From the NCBI RefSeq assembly GCF_910591885.1, contig NC_063283.1, positions 6,743,001 to 6,807,000 on the forward strand: DNA of 64,000 nucleotides, given 5' to 3'. This document shows, piece by piece, positions 1-12,383 of the stretch. The first letter of the stretch is position 1. Each line of letters starts with the position of its first letter. The translations under genes were made by a program, and so were the position numbers. Source of the DNA: Bombus terrestris. Lineage: Eukaryota > Arthropoda > Insecta > Hymenoptera > Apidae. The notes beneath the pieces were generated by a model. It saw nothing but the letters and a program-made list of their open reading frames with translations. It was not told the origin of the DNA and ran no database searches.

Positions 1-3000
1 AGTGAAATTTGTATATTTTGTTTGTTATCTTGTTTCTGCATAGCAGTAATTTTCATCTCTCTTTGTAAGATTTCGTGCGATGAAGAGATTGTTCTCATTG
101 AAAATGTCTTTGTTAATTGTTAACTGGTTGAAGAATATTGTAGCTGTTTGCATATGTTCGCTACAGTACCTTTGTTTTATCTGTGGACGAGCGATACTTA
201 AATGTATGCCGTGGACGTCTTAGTGATTTCTTGATATAGTAGAAAGATGAAATGCAACAAAATTGTAGTATAGAAGAGCGTCTTAAAAAAAGATGGAAAG
301 TCTACGTTGGAACACCTTATCTCAACCTATGTATTACCATAATCCGCATTAATCTGCGTTAAGAATACCACGAATCAAAATATTTCCAAGTACATAATTG
401 ATATGAAAATATAGAATGTATATTAAGAATATATTAAAAATAGCTTTATTAATATTTTGACGATATTTATATAACATTATTCGGGTTATTACTTGAAACA
501 CTTGTATTCCAGATATATATATTATGATATTCCACATATGCTTCGTTGTTGAAAACTGAAAAGAAACTTCAACTAAGCGATAAAACGTGTCGTACATTAT
601 ACATTTATTATCTTCTGCTTTCAGAGGTTTCTGGTCCCATACGCGACACCTCACAGATTCTACGTGACATTTACTTATTCACATCTTACTCTTTATTTAT
701 CACTCCATAAATAAACTTTGCCTAATTACTTTGACAATCGATCTAATCAATCCTAAGCTCTTAGCAACTCTTCCAACGATCGTACTTTATATATAACAAA
801 CGATAGAGTAAATCGTAATGTAAATATCCAAGGAACGCTTGCAGCAGCTTCTTCCGAACGAATCGATGGAAAAGCACCCCGGAAGTTCGAAACGGGGCGC
901 GGTCCTTTATTCCTGCTGGCGATTAATTATGCGAGTACACCCTTTTGGCGCAATTAAGCCGTCAGTTTCCAGCGTTCGACTGGCGCGTGAAAGACAGGGT
1001 CTACGCACGTTCGCGGGGAGAAAAGAGGCGAAACACTGCCGCGAGAAAGACTTTTATCCCTCGTTAAGGGAGCATGATGGGCAACCCTCGCAATTATAGA
1101 AACCACCCTTCGACGAACTTGAGCTGCCGACTCTCGGAGGAAATTTCGTGCGGTGGATGGAGCGGAATTATGCTTACCCCGTTGTCAAAGGATTCAAACG
1201 CGACCGTTTCGTCTGAACGGGACTCGCGGAACCTCCCCACAGCCGCATTCATAACGAGAGATATAACCGTGAACTCGCTCGATGGGCTACAGTTTGTCGT
1301 TCCGCTCGATCTTCTGCGCGACATTTCATTTTAGAGAAGATTCTTTCCCTCCCTTTTGTTGTGCGAATTTTATTCGTCGTTTATGCGAGAGTTTTGATAA
1401 TTTCTATCTGCGGTAATGAGTGTATTAGTATTGATTAGTATTAAGAAAAAGGGTGATATTTTTGGAATATTTCAGGCTCGTGTCTGTCTTAAACCGACAA
1501 TAATATAAAGCTTTTCATCCCTTAATGTAAAGCTAAAGAAGAAAATAGGGTGTGAGAATTATACTACCTACTCAAAACAATAGTAATAGTAACAATTAAT
1601 AATATACAAACTAATATGTTTGATAGAATGACGTGTTATTTATACGATACTGCAATAATAATTAAGTTGAAAACAGTGATTAGAACAGAATGTATAGATA
1701 CCAGTGATGAGCATAAAAATCAAAGTGACACGAAAAACAAACTGTGAAAGTTGAATCAGTAGTATGTACGTGTGTTAAATATGTTACTTATTTTGTATGC
1801 TATTACTTTGGGGTCATTTTACTGACACTTAGCGATTGCTTTTGCTACTTATTATCGATCGGCATCTTCGTTGAGAAATATATCCATATGTCAGCTATAC
1901 ACTTGGGGTTCTGTGGTTTTTGTGTATTTTTTGCAACATTTTTTTCGGAAGTATCGCCCTACGGCAAGGGTTGCACCTCGGTTGAATACGTAGACACATT
2001 AGAAATGTCATAACTCATCGACTCAGCAAAGTTGTTGGAACAAACAGTGGGAAATTTAACACTTGTCCCTTCTGGACAAGTACTAATGGCTCGACTTAAC
2101 CCCTTGATCGTTGTCGCCGCGACCATTTCCACCCTCGTACACGATGTTTGCACTCGAGCAGCGAAATATAATCGCAAATGCTTCTTTATCCTTCTCGGGC
2201 AGGATTTGTCGTCACTGCTTAAGAATAATAATCGACGATGAATTTGTAATATGATACGTATATATTATCAAAAAATTAGCAATATTCTATAAAAAAGAAA
2301 AGATAAATAAATATAGTTTCATATTCATAATTTACCAAATCTTCGAATCCTAATAATTTGAACCCATAATTTGTTAAATTTGTTCAATCTTACAAATCCA
2401 GCGTCAGCTGTTGTTTGAAAGAAATTTGTTCGTTCCTTAGACAACTTGGACAAATTTCATCTACACGGCTACTTTCCATACTGCCATATGCAAAATTTTC
2501 TCGATCGTTTCTAGCATTGTTCGTCATGAAAATAAAGAGCAACGAATGGAGGAGGATACTTCATGGGTGTGCAAGGCCCGGTGGACGTCCGCGCATTGTG
2601 TTACGAAACGGTGCATCGGCCCAGATCGCGTTGGATTTCATATTCACTCGGCAATAATAAAGATTCGACGTGGTTTTCCATTCCCTCTTCAGGAAATAAA
2701 CGCGCGAGGGTTCGTGTTGGCAGCCGGTTTATAGAGAGCGATTCGCAAGAACAGTTTGGAGGCAGAAAGACATCGACAGTTTGCCATTCTAAGTTATAAT
2801 TTGCGCTAGAATATTTTCGAAAGTATACAATTATTGCTTCCTCTAGATATAATATTTTAATGTTCCTTTTGTTTGCTTTTTACGGAAGGTAGAAAATAGT
2901 CATTTATCGAAGAAATTCATTTGTTGGTTGATGGTGATATTTGATATAATTGATCGTTATGTAAATAGAAGAGGATTGTTCACCATGAATTTTCATGAAA

Positions 3001-3930
3001 TATCAAAATGCCAAGATTGAAAATATTCAGATTGGATATTATCATAATTGGATTGTTCGATATCATTCGTTTCGCCATCCTTTGCTTTCATTTTTATACT
3101 CGCGTTTGATTCTTTTCGATCGTAAGACTATCGAAGGGCTAAGAAACAAAGAACTCATCATTTTTCATGCGTCCACTATCATCCAGAATATCTTAATAGC
3201 TCGTAAAACATCCTTTGCGCTAATTTATTAACCACCAAACATCAATCGTATGTGCTACGTTATTACCAAAGTAAAGCAGTAGTACGCCAGACATGGAGAG
3301 TGCTATAAGCGAGTGCATCGTCTACCGAAAGACCACGCGCCGCCACTTTATTATTACAAGCTTGACAAACAGGTGGTTGAAAAAAACGTTTCTCCTCGAG
3401 TCATTCGAGGTATGCAACGAGAAACGAGAGAGAAAAAGAGAAGAGCTCGAAGCCAACGGGGCTTATATTTACAACGAAGCAGGTGCCGATCGATTTCTGT
3501 ACTCGGCAACAATGTCCAATTTCGATATTCCTTCGTGGAACGAAGGTTCTCAGCTCGTAAAGAAGCTAGAAGCAGCGAAATAGCAACGCCTGAAAACTAT
3601 TAGTATAGTTCTATAAGTGACGAAAGGCGGCTGCCATAATTATATATGAGAAATAAAAATTATATCAGCGCAGCGTATTTAAACGTAAAATTTATCGAAG
3701 AGTTGATGGTGATTGTTGGAAATTAATACATGTATACACCACAGTACCGACCCTTGAAAAATTGACAGATTAATATCCGACACGTTAATCGGACTCTCTT
3801 ACTTTGCAAAATTCCCAGACGTTTCAACTCCAACCCTCGTGTCTGCGAACCAAACTTTCCAAACATTCCAACACCTCGAATACCCAAACAACTTCCACTT
3901 TCGGCTGAAACCTCCACCCGCTACGCTGCG
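1..3930. other. AT-rich stretch, no gene seen
   Basis: Mostly AT-rich non-coding sequence. A GC-richer patch at 840-1330 has overlapping frames of 76-86 codons on both strands, which argues against coding. No RNA gene, element end or long repeat was recognised. Confidence 0.5.
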
Positions 3931-4480
3931 ACGTTTCACGAAGCTTCAGAGATGGAGCCGATACGACATGGAAACGTGTCGATAGGTGTTTTCGGAGCGG
4001 CGCGGCGCCTCGTAACTTTCCGCGGCATTATCATTTAATTGCTCGTCGGTGTTTCTCTTCCGTGTAGGCCACCGTTGGGTCCTGTCAGGGACCAGGAGGC
4101 AATTCGAGGACGTCGGTCGCGTCCGACCCGGCACATCTGCCCATTCGTGGCAGGTGGCGACTTATCCGCTTCTCTCCTGCTCGAGCCATCCTTCTCGCTT
4201 GCGAGTGTGGCTCGTTTCGCTCGTTCCTTGTCCTTTCCGTGGTCTGTCCACGTTTTCTCTCCTCGTTCCCACCTCTGGCCGCGACTCTCTTTAAGCGGAC
4301 GGGCCACGCGACAATACCGCGGCCAGGCGCGTGTCAGCGTTCCCACCACGTCTCTTCAAGAGGATATGTCGTGCCGCCGTGTAAAACGGCCGCAGGGAAC
4401 GCGCGGCGTGTAATTATTAATCATTAAAATTACTTCGCCAACCGCTCGTGCGGGGAACCATCTTCCCAATGCTACAGACG
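3931..4480. other. GC-rich island, no gene called
   Basis: CpG-rich, with frames of up to 124 codons on + and 104 on -, overlapping each other. The + frame at 4039 lacks an ATG start and has no recognisable domain; the products are Arg/Ser/Pro-rich, as expected of GC-rich non-coding DNA. It may be a regulatory island or an untranslated exon. Confidence 0.35.
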
Positions 4481-7400
4481 GCTGGTTTCAGTTTCAAGGA
4501 ATCGCTGTACTCGACGATGTAAGACGCGTTAGGGCACAGAATTATCGGAGCTTTCGGATCGGTTTATCTTTGGTGTAGTAGAGAATCGTGTTTGCTCGAG
4601 GAGACTGAGAGGTTCGGAGAAGTCGGTTTGTTTAGATAATATACGACAAGAGATGATCGGCGGTCTTGGGATCGATAAAAGCTAGGGGTAGTCTGCATGG
4701 TAGAACGTTATTCGTGCGAAGCGATTGGAAGATAAGAAGGTTTGATTATGGTATTTTATGATATTGTATGTATGATTATAGTATTATGCGATACCAAGAT
4801 AATTTTTCAATTGAAATATCCTATTAACGTAGGAATAAACGTGAATTCTAAGATATTGTCGTCAAATAGCAAAAATCACAAAACTCATTAAAATCAAGAT
4901 AATTTAATATTATACGCGTTCCGTGGTAACGGTGGGTTTCATATTTATTCACTGGAAAATAATTATAACTCTGTGTTTCAAATATTTGAAATATATAAAG
5001 TCATCGAGAATACATAGAAAAGTAATTTGTTTAATCTTTACACAAGTATTACTTGCAATACCACGAACTTGTATAAATCTATAAATATAATATAGATACT
5101 CTGATAAATACTCTTTCAATTTTCCTCTTAGCTTTCCTTTTCCTCTTAATGACTTACCCAGCCCACTTCGAACTTTACAATCCGAATGACTAGCATTCTG
5201 ACCCATTTCCAAAGCCACCCCAATAATCCCTCCGCCTCTTTCTCTTCTCTCTTTCTTCCTTTTCCTTTTCCTCTTTCTCAAACCCACTTACAATCTTCAA
5301 CCACGACTCGAAGAAGCTCATCGATACTTCAAAACCGGCACATCAATTCCTCCTGTATGTACCTTCCTATGTACTTGTCCCCTCGCAACGATGCATAATT
5401 CAACGATAGACCAGTTACTAGCTCCTCGAAATGATAGGAATCCTCGGTTGAACGATCTGGGCTAGAGACTTTGACCAGACTCATTGTCTAGAGTACACAG
5501 TCCCTCTATGGTATCCGAATGGATCCTGGGATTTCGGGATCACAGGAAGCAGCCGAGGAGCGGGGATGCCGTTGTTACCAAGTGAACGTATTAAAGGGTG
5601 GTAGGAGGCTCGACAGATGTTGAAAATTTCAGACTCGCTAGAGAACTGGAGAGTGAAAGAAAGAAGGGACGGAGGTGGTGGAGGCAGAGAAGAAGAAGGA
5701 GGAGAGAAGGAGAAGGGAGAAAGGGGCAGAAAGAGAAGGAGAGAACTGTTGGTGAGAAGACAATGGAGCATGGTGGCGCGTGGCTGTCCGCTAGTTATGG
5801 TGGGGATAAACACGGGGTGTAGGAGACACTTAAGACGATGATGACGATGACGGGAGGAAGAAGAGAGAGATTGAGGCGAGCTTTAGAACTCGGGGAGCAT
5901 TGAACTGTGTGTGTCCTCTTATCTTTCGCGGAGCATCATTCGGGAAATGAAAAAAGGCACCCACCGTTTTGTCCGTGTCTGCCTCGTACAATTGAGAAAA
6001 TATTGTGGCATACTGTAGTCAGGAACATGGCTCTCGGGGAGGGTCCTTCTCGAGGCTTTCTTTGCTGCGGTTGCGTAAGGGTGGTGTAAGCGGAAGGTAG
6101 ATTTTTATTGGAGGTTACAGCGGACATTATGGCAAGTTCCATTGTGGCGATTTATGATCGTTATGCGATTGGCAGAGGCTAGTTTAATACGGTTGAATAA
6201 AATTGGCTGTAAATTTCAAACAAGGTTATATAGAACGCATGTTTATACGAGATTTTTCCATTCTTTTTGTCCGTCCTTGCCTTCCTCTCAAAGTGGGTCA
6301 TACGCCCTGTACGAATACATGTTAAATATAGTTAAATACTAGCTAGCACAAAGTTACCAATACTCGTATGCAAGTTGCAATTTTGAACTTCCCTTCTACC
6401 ACAGCTGCGCATCCATATGATCCTGAATCAAAAAATTGCACACGCGCTCGCAGGATCTATCGACTTGTTCGATCTGCGAATCGCCCGTGCCTACGCTACA
6501 ATCCCTTTCGCCTCTCGGTAGTCGCTAACAACGTTTCCGAAATACCACGAGATATTGTTTCCAGATAAAAAGCTGTCGATGGCGTCCGAGCATCGTATGG
6601 GTACCGTTCGCCCGATCATCACCAGCTGACTCGGTTTGGCGCGTGCCGAGTTCCTCGGACAACGAAGTCACGCCGAAGTGGTTCGCCTCCTTTCCACTTT
6701 ATTAACGGGGCCATACTGCGCGACCACGTGTTCTCCGTGCCACGATAAAAATCGCGTCCGGGAACCAGCCGCAAAAAGGGAAGAAAAAAGAAAAAAAAAG
6801 AAAGGAAGAAAAGAAAAAAAGAACTGGGCTCCTCTGTTAATGCAATTTGCCCCGGCGATAGATCGATTTGGTGCCCGAATAATCTTCCTTTGTGTCCTGG
6901 CCCGGGCAAGACAATGGGCTCTGCTCGTTTAGAATTCGCCTTAGTTCTGCTGACCAGCATCCATTGTCGCCGCCACTTGGCACCGCAGTCGTAAACATCC
7001 CGCTACAATCGATCTTAACGATCCGCTGATTTTATGGCTCGTTGTTATGGTTGATAGCTGGTCAGTTCGAGTGGATTCTGGGCTGGAGATGGCCAGTGGC
7101 AGATTTGTGGAATTGTTTGGTTAGATTTGTGGATATTGTAATGGAGCAAAGTGGTGATGTGGAGAGGATGAGCGCAGTTTGTTGAGGTTTGTTTGAAACA
7201 GACCGGAATTTGCGTGGCACTGCTGCGGTTGAAGGAGGATATCGGTTACGGATTGTTTGTAAGGTTTCGGAGCGTAGGTGAAAGGAATATTGTGGATTTT
7301 ATGTTGCATGAGTCATAGGGTTTTGATTTGTCTATAGAGTAGGTTACTACCCTGAAACAATTCTGGATTTTATCACAGGTTCCAGTATGTAAGATATTCG

Positions 7401-9900
7401 AGACACACTTCAATAAGAAAAAAAAAGAAAATTGGAGATGGGAATTTCTCTCAAGCTAAAATCTATCGAGTAGACGATCCAATTAGTTCAGGGAGAGTTA
7501 ATCCAGAATTAGAATTACTGTTGTCTACGGTACAAAACTTGCATCAAAGAAATCAAAATGAAAGCTATATGAGAAAATATGTAGTCTTTATCCATATAAA
7601 AATTTATCCAATTTTTCTAAAATACACCCAGTAAGTTTATAAACTTTCTTGTTAATATTACAAATTGGTCAGTTTGCCTGCTTTAATAATCGTAGTACTG
7701 TTCTTTCCTAATACTAATTGTAGTTTAGTCCTATCTTCCACTGGCACACGTAATGCAACCATCATCCATATATTTTACAAACAAATCAGTCAGATTCCCA
7801 GAACAGTGCACTATCGTAAATTTCGAAAATTTCGAAAAAATTTCTACGGGAAAAATTACAAACCGAACATTCCGATTCTGGCAGTTCTACTGCTAATATT
7901 TCTCGCTAAACGTAGAAACTTCAGAAACAAGAATTCCTACTTCTCACTGGCATACTAACAAAGCTCATACAAATGGAACAACTTTCTTCTCAATTAACCA
8001 TTCTACGTCTATCACTCCGAGCTCCAACGCTCACTGCAAAAAGAAACTTAGTTAGTCTTACTACTTGTCTTAACCACTAAAGAAGAATGCAGATCACGAA
8101 GGCTATAATATGTCGTTTACAACGATATCGGGCATTCAGAGTCCCCATGGGGTATGAATTCTAAAGAAAGGGGAAGTTGGTAATGTTTGTGGTTCTAGAA
8201 GAACGCGCCACAGCGGTAGCTCTCCTGTTACCTGAAAAATTTCAGGATCGCGCCCTCGGTTTCGTCGCTTCATTGACTCGAGGATCTTCGAGACACGTGG
8301 TGCAGCACAGATTTCGGCTTCTTCGAACAATAAGCTTGCGGACACTAGACACGTTCTTAGACCTTTGAAGAGGAGAGAAGTAGTCGGTGCAAGCCACCTA
8401 CAAGACATTTCAGGTATATACATCGCAGGTTCGATGATGAAGTCTTATACCTGCCTTCTTTTTCATCCCTTAATACATTTGGGCATTCTATCGGTCATGA
8501 TTTCTTAATTAAATCTGATAAATTATCGCGTTTCACGCTATGTTGGAATTATTCGGATAGTTTGTGACTATGATCGATGATTTCTGTTTGAACGTATAAT
8601 CTTTTCGCTTTATTCTTTACCTTAGAGCTTCTGTTTTATTCTTGTCCAAGTGATATAAGTTCTTTTTTTTTTTTTATTGAACGAATAAGATACGAATTGC
8701 AATGGATAGTACATTAAAATGTAGATTATTAATTATATTTGCGAATTTCGTGTTCGGGATTATGAAGGAGTAGATATTCAATATTGAAATGTAATATAAA
8801 ACTTGTTGCAGATACAGATGTTAAGTGAATATACTATATCATGTTCTAGCTATAAATTTTGATGCTGTATAAATCCCTAATTAATTTGATTAAAACAACA
8901 GGAGGAAAAGATTTACTAGAAAGTATCTTACATTTGTTATTTCTTTTCAATTTCTACGTTGATCCCTTAAACTGAACTGAATATTAAAAGCGCAAGGAAC
9001 TATAGTGTACTAACGACGCTTAAAACAATCATTTAGATTAAAACCTCCCTCGACCATTATTAAACCAGAGAATAAAAAATTCTAAAATTTACCCTCTCCA
9101 ACCCTGGTCTATTCAGGCGAGAACAAAGTTTCGCATATTTCAGTGTTCTAGTCGGTACAATAATAAAAAAAAAAGGATAAAACTGTCACGAACAGACTGG
9201 CCCCATAAGCCACGTTAGAGTTTGCAGAAAGCTATGGAGAAAAAAAGAGGTTTGCCGAAGAGGGTGACGGGTTCTTCCGCAGAGAGAACGGACACGGCGT
9301 TTTCTTCATCCTCGTCGTTGACCCCTGTTTCCCCCTTTTATTCGTCGGGGGTGGGCACGGGGGTAATATAAAGTGGGTGGATGAAATGAATGGGATATGT
9401 TGTGAGCGGTTCGGTTGAGTATTGTTGATCGAACAATGCCGTCTGGCTTGTACACGCCGAGAGAGACCCCAGGAGGCAGCTGATATTCTCTGACTGCGAG
9501 GAAGAGCACCTCCGCCTGGCAACAACCGCTTAATAAAATTATCTTGGACGGATGGAACGATTCCTCCAGCCTCTTGCAATATTTCCAACCACTCCACAGT
9601 GCTTTCGTTGTGTTTGTCTTGTTTTTAATGGACGAATTAATTGAGAATGTTCGAAGCAGAGAATATTCGATGGTGTGACACGTAGAACAGAGGAATTTTT
9701 CTTATTTTTGTTGGTGGACAATATAAATTTATTACATTTTAATTTAATCTATTCAATCTTGTATATTCGTTATATTTCCTTTACTCTTTAGATTTTTCGG
9801 ATTCTGGTGAGAGGGTTGATGGATATTCTGTTGTTAAGTTGTTTGAACAGTTGATCGTATATTTACTTCGATTTTATTTATGTTCTTTTGAAAGGCATAG
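4481..9900. other. Mixed non-coding stretch, no gene seen
   Basis: It contains a pyrimidine-rich block (about 5190-5290), the purine tract at 5641-5746, an A-rich AAAGAAA block (about 6776-6820) inside a GC-rich patch at 6600-6960, and a moderately GC-rich patch at 9230-9600 with minus-strand frames. None shows a defensible start, splice sites and protein-like sequence together. Confidence 0.45.
5641..5746. repeat. Purine-rich (GGA/GAA) tract
   Basis: About 100 bp of almost pure purine on the + strand, built of GAGAAG and GGAGG-like units. It gives Glu/Arg/Lys-rich frames on + and Ser/Pro/Leu on -, neither convincing. Such tracts can form triplex DNA and bind GAGA-type factors in insects. 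Confidence 0.75.
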
Positions 9901-9916
9901 ATACGCCGTTTGGCAA

Positions 9917-9956
9917 AATTCTGGAGTTACTATGTGTTTCGTAGAACTCCAGAATT
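9917..9956. other. Perfect 12-bp inverted repeat (hairpin)
   Basis: AATTCTGGAGTT (9917-9928) is perfectly complementary to AACTCCAGAATT (9945-9956) across a 16-base spacer, with CTA/TAG able to pair just inside. No T-run follows and no gene is near, so it is not a classical terminator. It could be a small RNA hairpin or the core of a decayed foldback element. Confidence 0.6.
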
Positions 9957-10713
9957 CTTGAAAAGGTGATAGTTTAGAATTCTTTTAACTTAGAATAATT
10001 TTCGCTTTAAAGTCTAGCGAAATAAAGGAAATATCTGTGATACTCGTTTTGGACAGGTAGCAGAATTGATAAGAGATTTAGTAGAAGAATAAATGAGAGA
10101 CTGATGTTAAATTTTTGCTCCAAATTTTTGAATATTGTAACTTGAATTTTTATATTCTTTCTATGAGATAATTGTACAATATTATTTAGAGGCTGAACAT
10201 TGCAGTTTCATTTACCGTTTGTCAGATGTTATTTCACCATATCTTTTACGCTTTCTACTTCATACCTTTCTCATACTGTCCATGTAAATTTGCAAGATAA
10301 ATGGCCCATAATTTTCGTCATTGAATATTTAAAACTTGTACTTTTTTACGTTTTTATAGTTTTTTACGTACATTATTTTACTTTTTTCCCCATATAATAC
10401 ACAATGTACTAAAATGAGATCCACATCGTTCAGAGTAAATGAGTAATCGGTTTATATTTTTACGATGAACGACGCGAGAGAAAATAATTTTCCACCGGTT
10501 TCGTTGCTAAGTGTTTGAAAGTTTGTATTATAAGCGTATGTATTAATATTCGTACAATATTAATTTCATAATTTCCAAGCGAAGGCAGGTGATCAGAAAC
10601 CCAATTTTCCAAGGCCGTCTCACTACGTAAATACGGGAACAATTATTCCGCATATGCAAAAGTATCTTTTGCGGGTAGATCTGCCGACGTAATTCCAAGT
10701 GGTTACAGAATAA

Positions 10714-10732
10714 TTTTTTTTTTTTTTTTTTT
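10714..10732. repeat. Poly-T tract of 19 bases
   Basis: An uninterrupted run of T. It could be the remnant of a retroposed poly-A tail on the minus strand, but no gene copy is recognisable beside it. Confidence 0.9.
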
Positions 10733-12325
10733 ATTTATTAAAATATTTACAGTCAATTCTCGTTGAGAATTTTCAGTAACTTAGTTGGGCGTGATACAAT
10801 GACATGGATTATAATAGTTTTATATTGTTGGTTTTAGTAGAAACTAAGGATTTAATCTAGAGGATTTAATTTATTTTCTTTTTAGTCTGCGGATCTGGTC
10901 CGTCGTGTCCAGTAGTTGGGTGACTAGTGGGTTGTGGTGGTTGTTTAAAATCGCTTTAATTTATTGCTAGAATTATCGATGACTAAAATATGATATCCGT
11001 AGCGGAGAAATTAAGATTAACTTTTGTCCATATATTTTAGAAAAACCATATCATTCGACGTACAATTTCTATGAAAAATTATTATCAATCGGTTATTTTA
11101 ACAAATCTGATAGTTCTCACCCCTTTCCGTAAATTTTCTTCTGAAGATCATACTCGACCGTCGATCCTATTTAACCAGAAAAATGAAGTTTAGACGAAAC
11201 AGATATCTGCCCCGTTAAAATTGAAAATTGAAAAAAAGATGATTTCGTACGACACGAAGCCCCGTTTGGATATTGTCGAGTTTATCTAACTGGGTTATCT
11301 TCGTAATTGCACTATTATGCAAATTGCGCAAAGGTGGCTGAGAACGAAAAAGTTGGCCTTCGTCTCGAATTAAGGATCCTACTTGGCAGAACCCAAACCC
11401 TTGAACTTCTTAATTATGTAGCAAAAGCTGCTCGTCCGTACCCTTTGCAACCTGTTACTCCTATGCAACCTTTTATGAGCTATTATCTGACAAAGGAGAC
11501 GTGCCACGCAACGTGAGCTCCCTTTAAGAATTAAATAGAAGGCGGGGTCGTCGACTGTTTTCTCTGCGCCCCCTGTCTGCCAATGAAATCCTCAATTTAG
11601 CGAACGTCGATCTTAAGATGGTCAGACGTTGCACCTTGTTGTAGGGTTTGCACCCTCTTGCAGGCCTATATCGATCATTTTTACCTTTTTCGAAGATCTT
11701 GTTAATTTGAGGCTTTTTTTTGTGTTCGATGAAACGCGAGACTTCGCAAAAGCAAGGAAATAGGGGTGAGACAGAATGAGTAGTTGTTTGAATTTCATCA
11801 GATTCATTCTATACAATTAATCATAGATGAACTATTAAATAAAATTTGCTTGTAATAAACGATAATGATATTTCAAATGTTTTATTCAAATTTACGTATA
11901 CGCAGAATCAGATCTTTTCGTTAACATTCATATTTAATTAAAGATAATTTGCGAACCTTGTGTCAGTTATAACTGACATCTGATAAATGCGTGGGATAAG
12001 TTGTACGCTCTAAATAGGTATAAACGTATCATGAAGGATGGATCTATCGATCATCTCAAAGTGTTTAAACGTCCGTTAATGTATCGAATTTCTCAACGTC
12101 GTCATGCAGGATGGTTGGTAGAAAGGGCTGTTTCCTGTCGATAAGCCACGTGGCTACTCGGTTACTCTTTAAACTCTTTAGTAACATAAAGAAAGGAGGG
12201 TTCGATAGACAGCTGAGAGGATCAAGGGAAAATATAGGTTTAAACCTATTTACATCAACATTTATATAATGTGAAACGATTTCTCCTATCTGAATCATCA
12301 AGTTAATTACTTTATTAACATGTTA

Positions 12326-12332
<7 letters not shown>

Positions 12333-12378
<46 letters not shown>
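12333..12378. repeat. (TA)n microsatellite, about 23 units
   Basis: An uninterrupted AT dinucleotide run of 46 bp. The minus-strand frame crossing it, which would start at TTG, includes a Tyr/Ile run and is not a gene. Confidence 0.97.
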
Positions 12379-12383
<5 letters not shown>

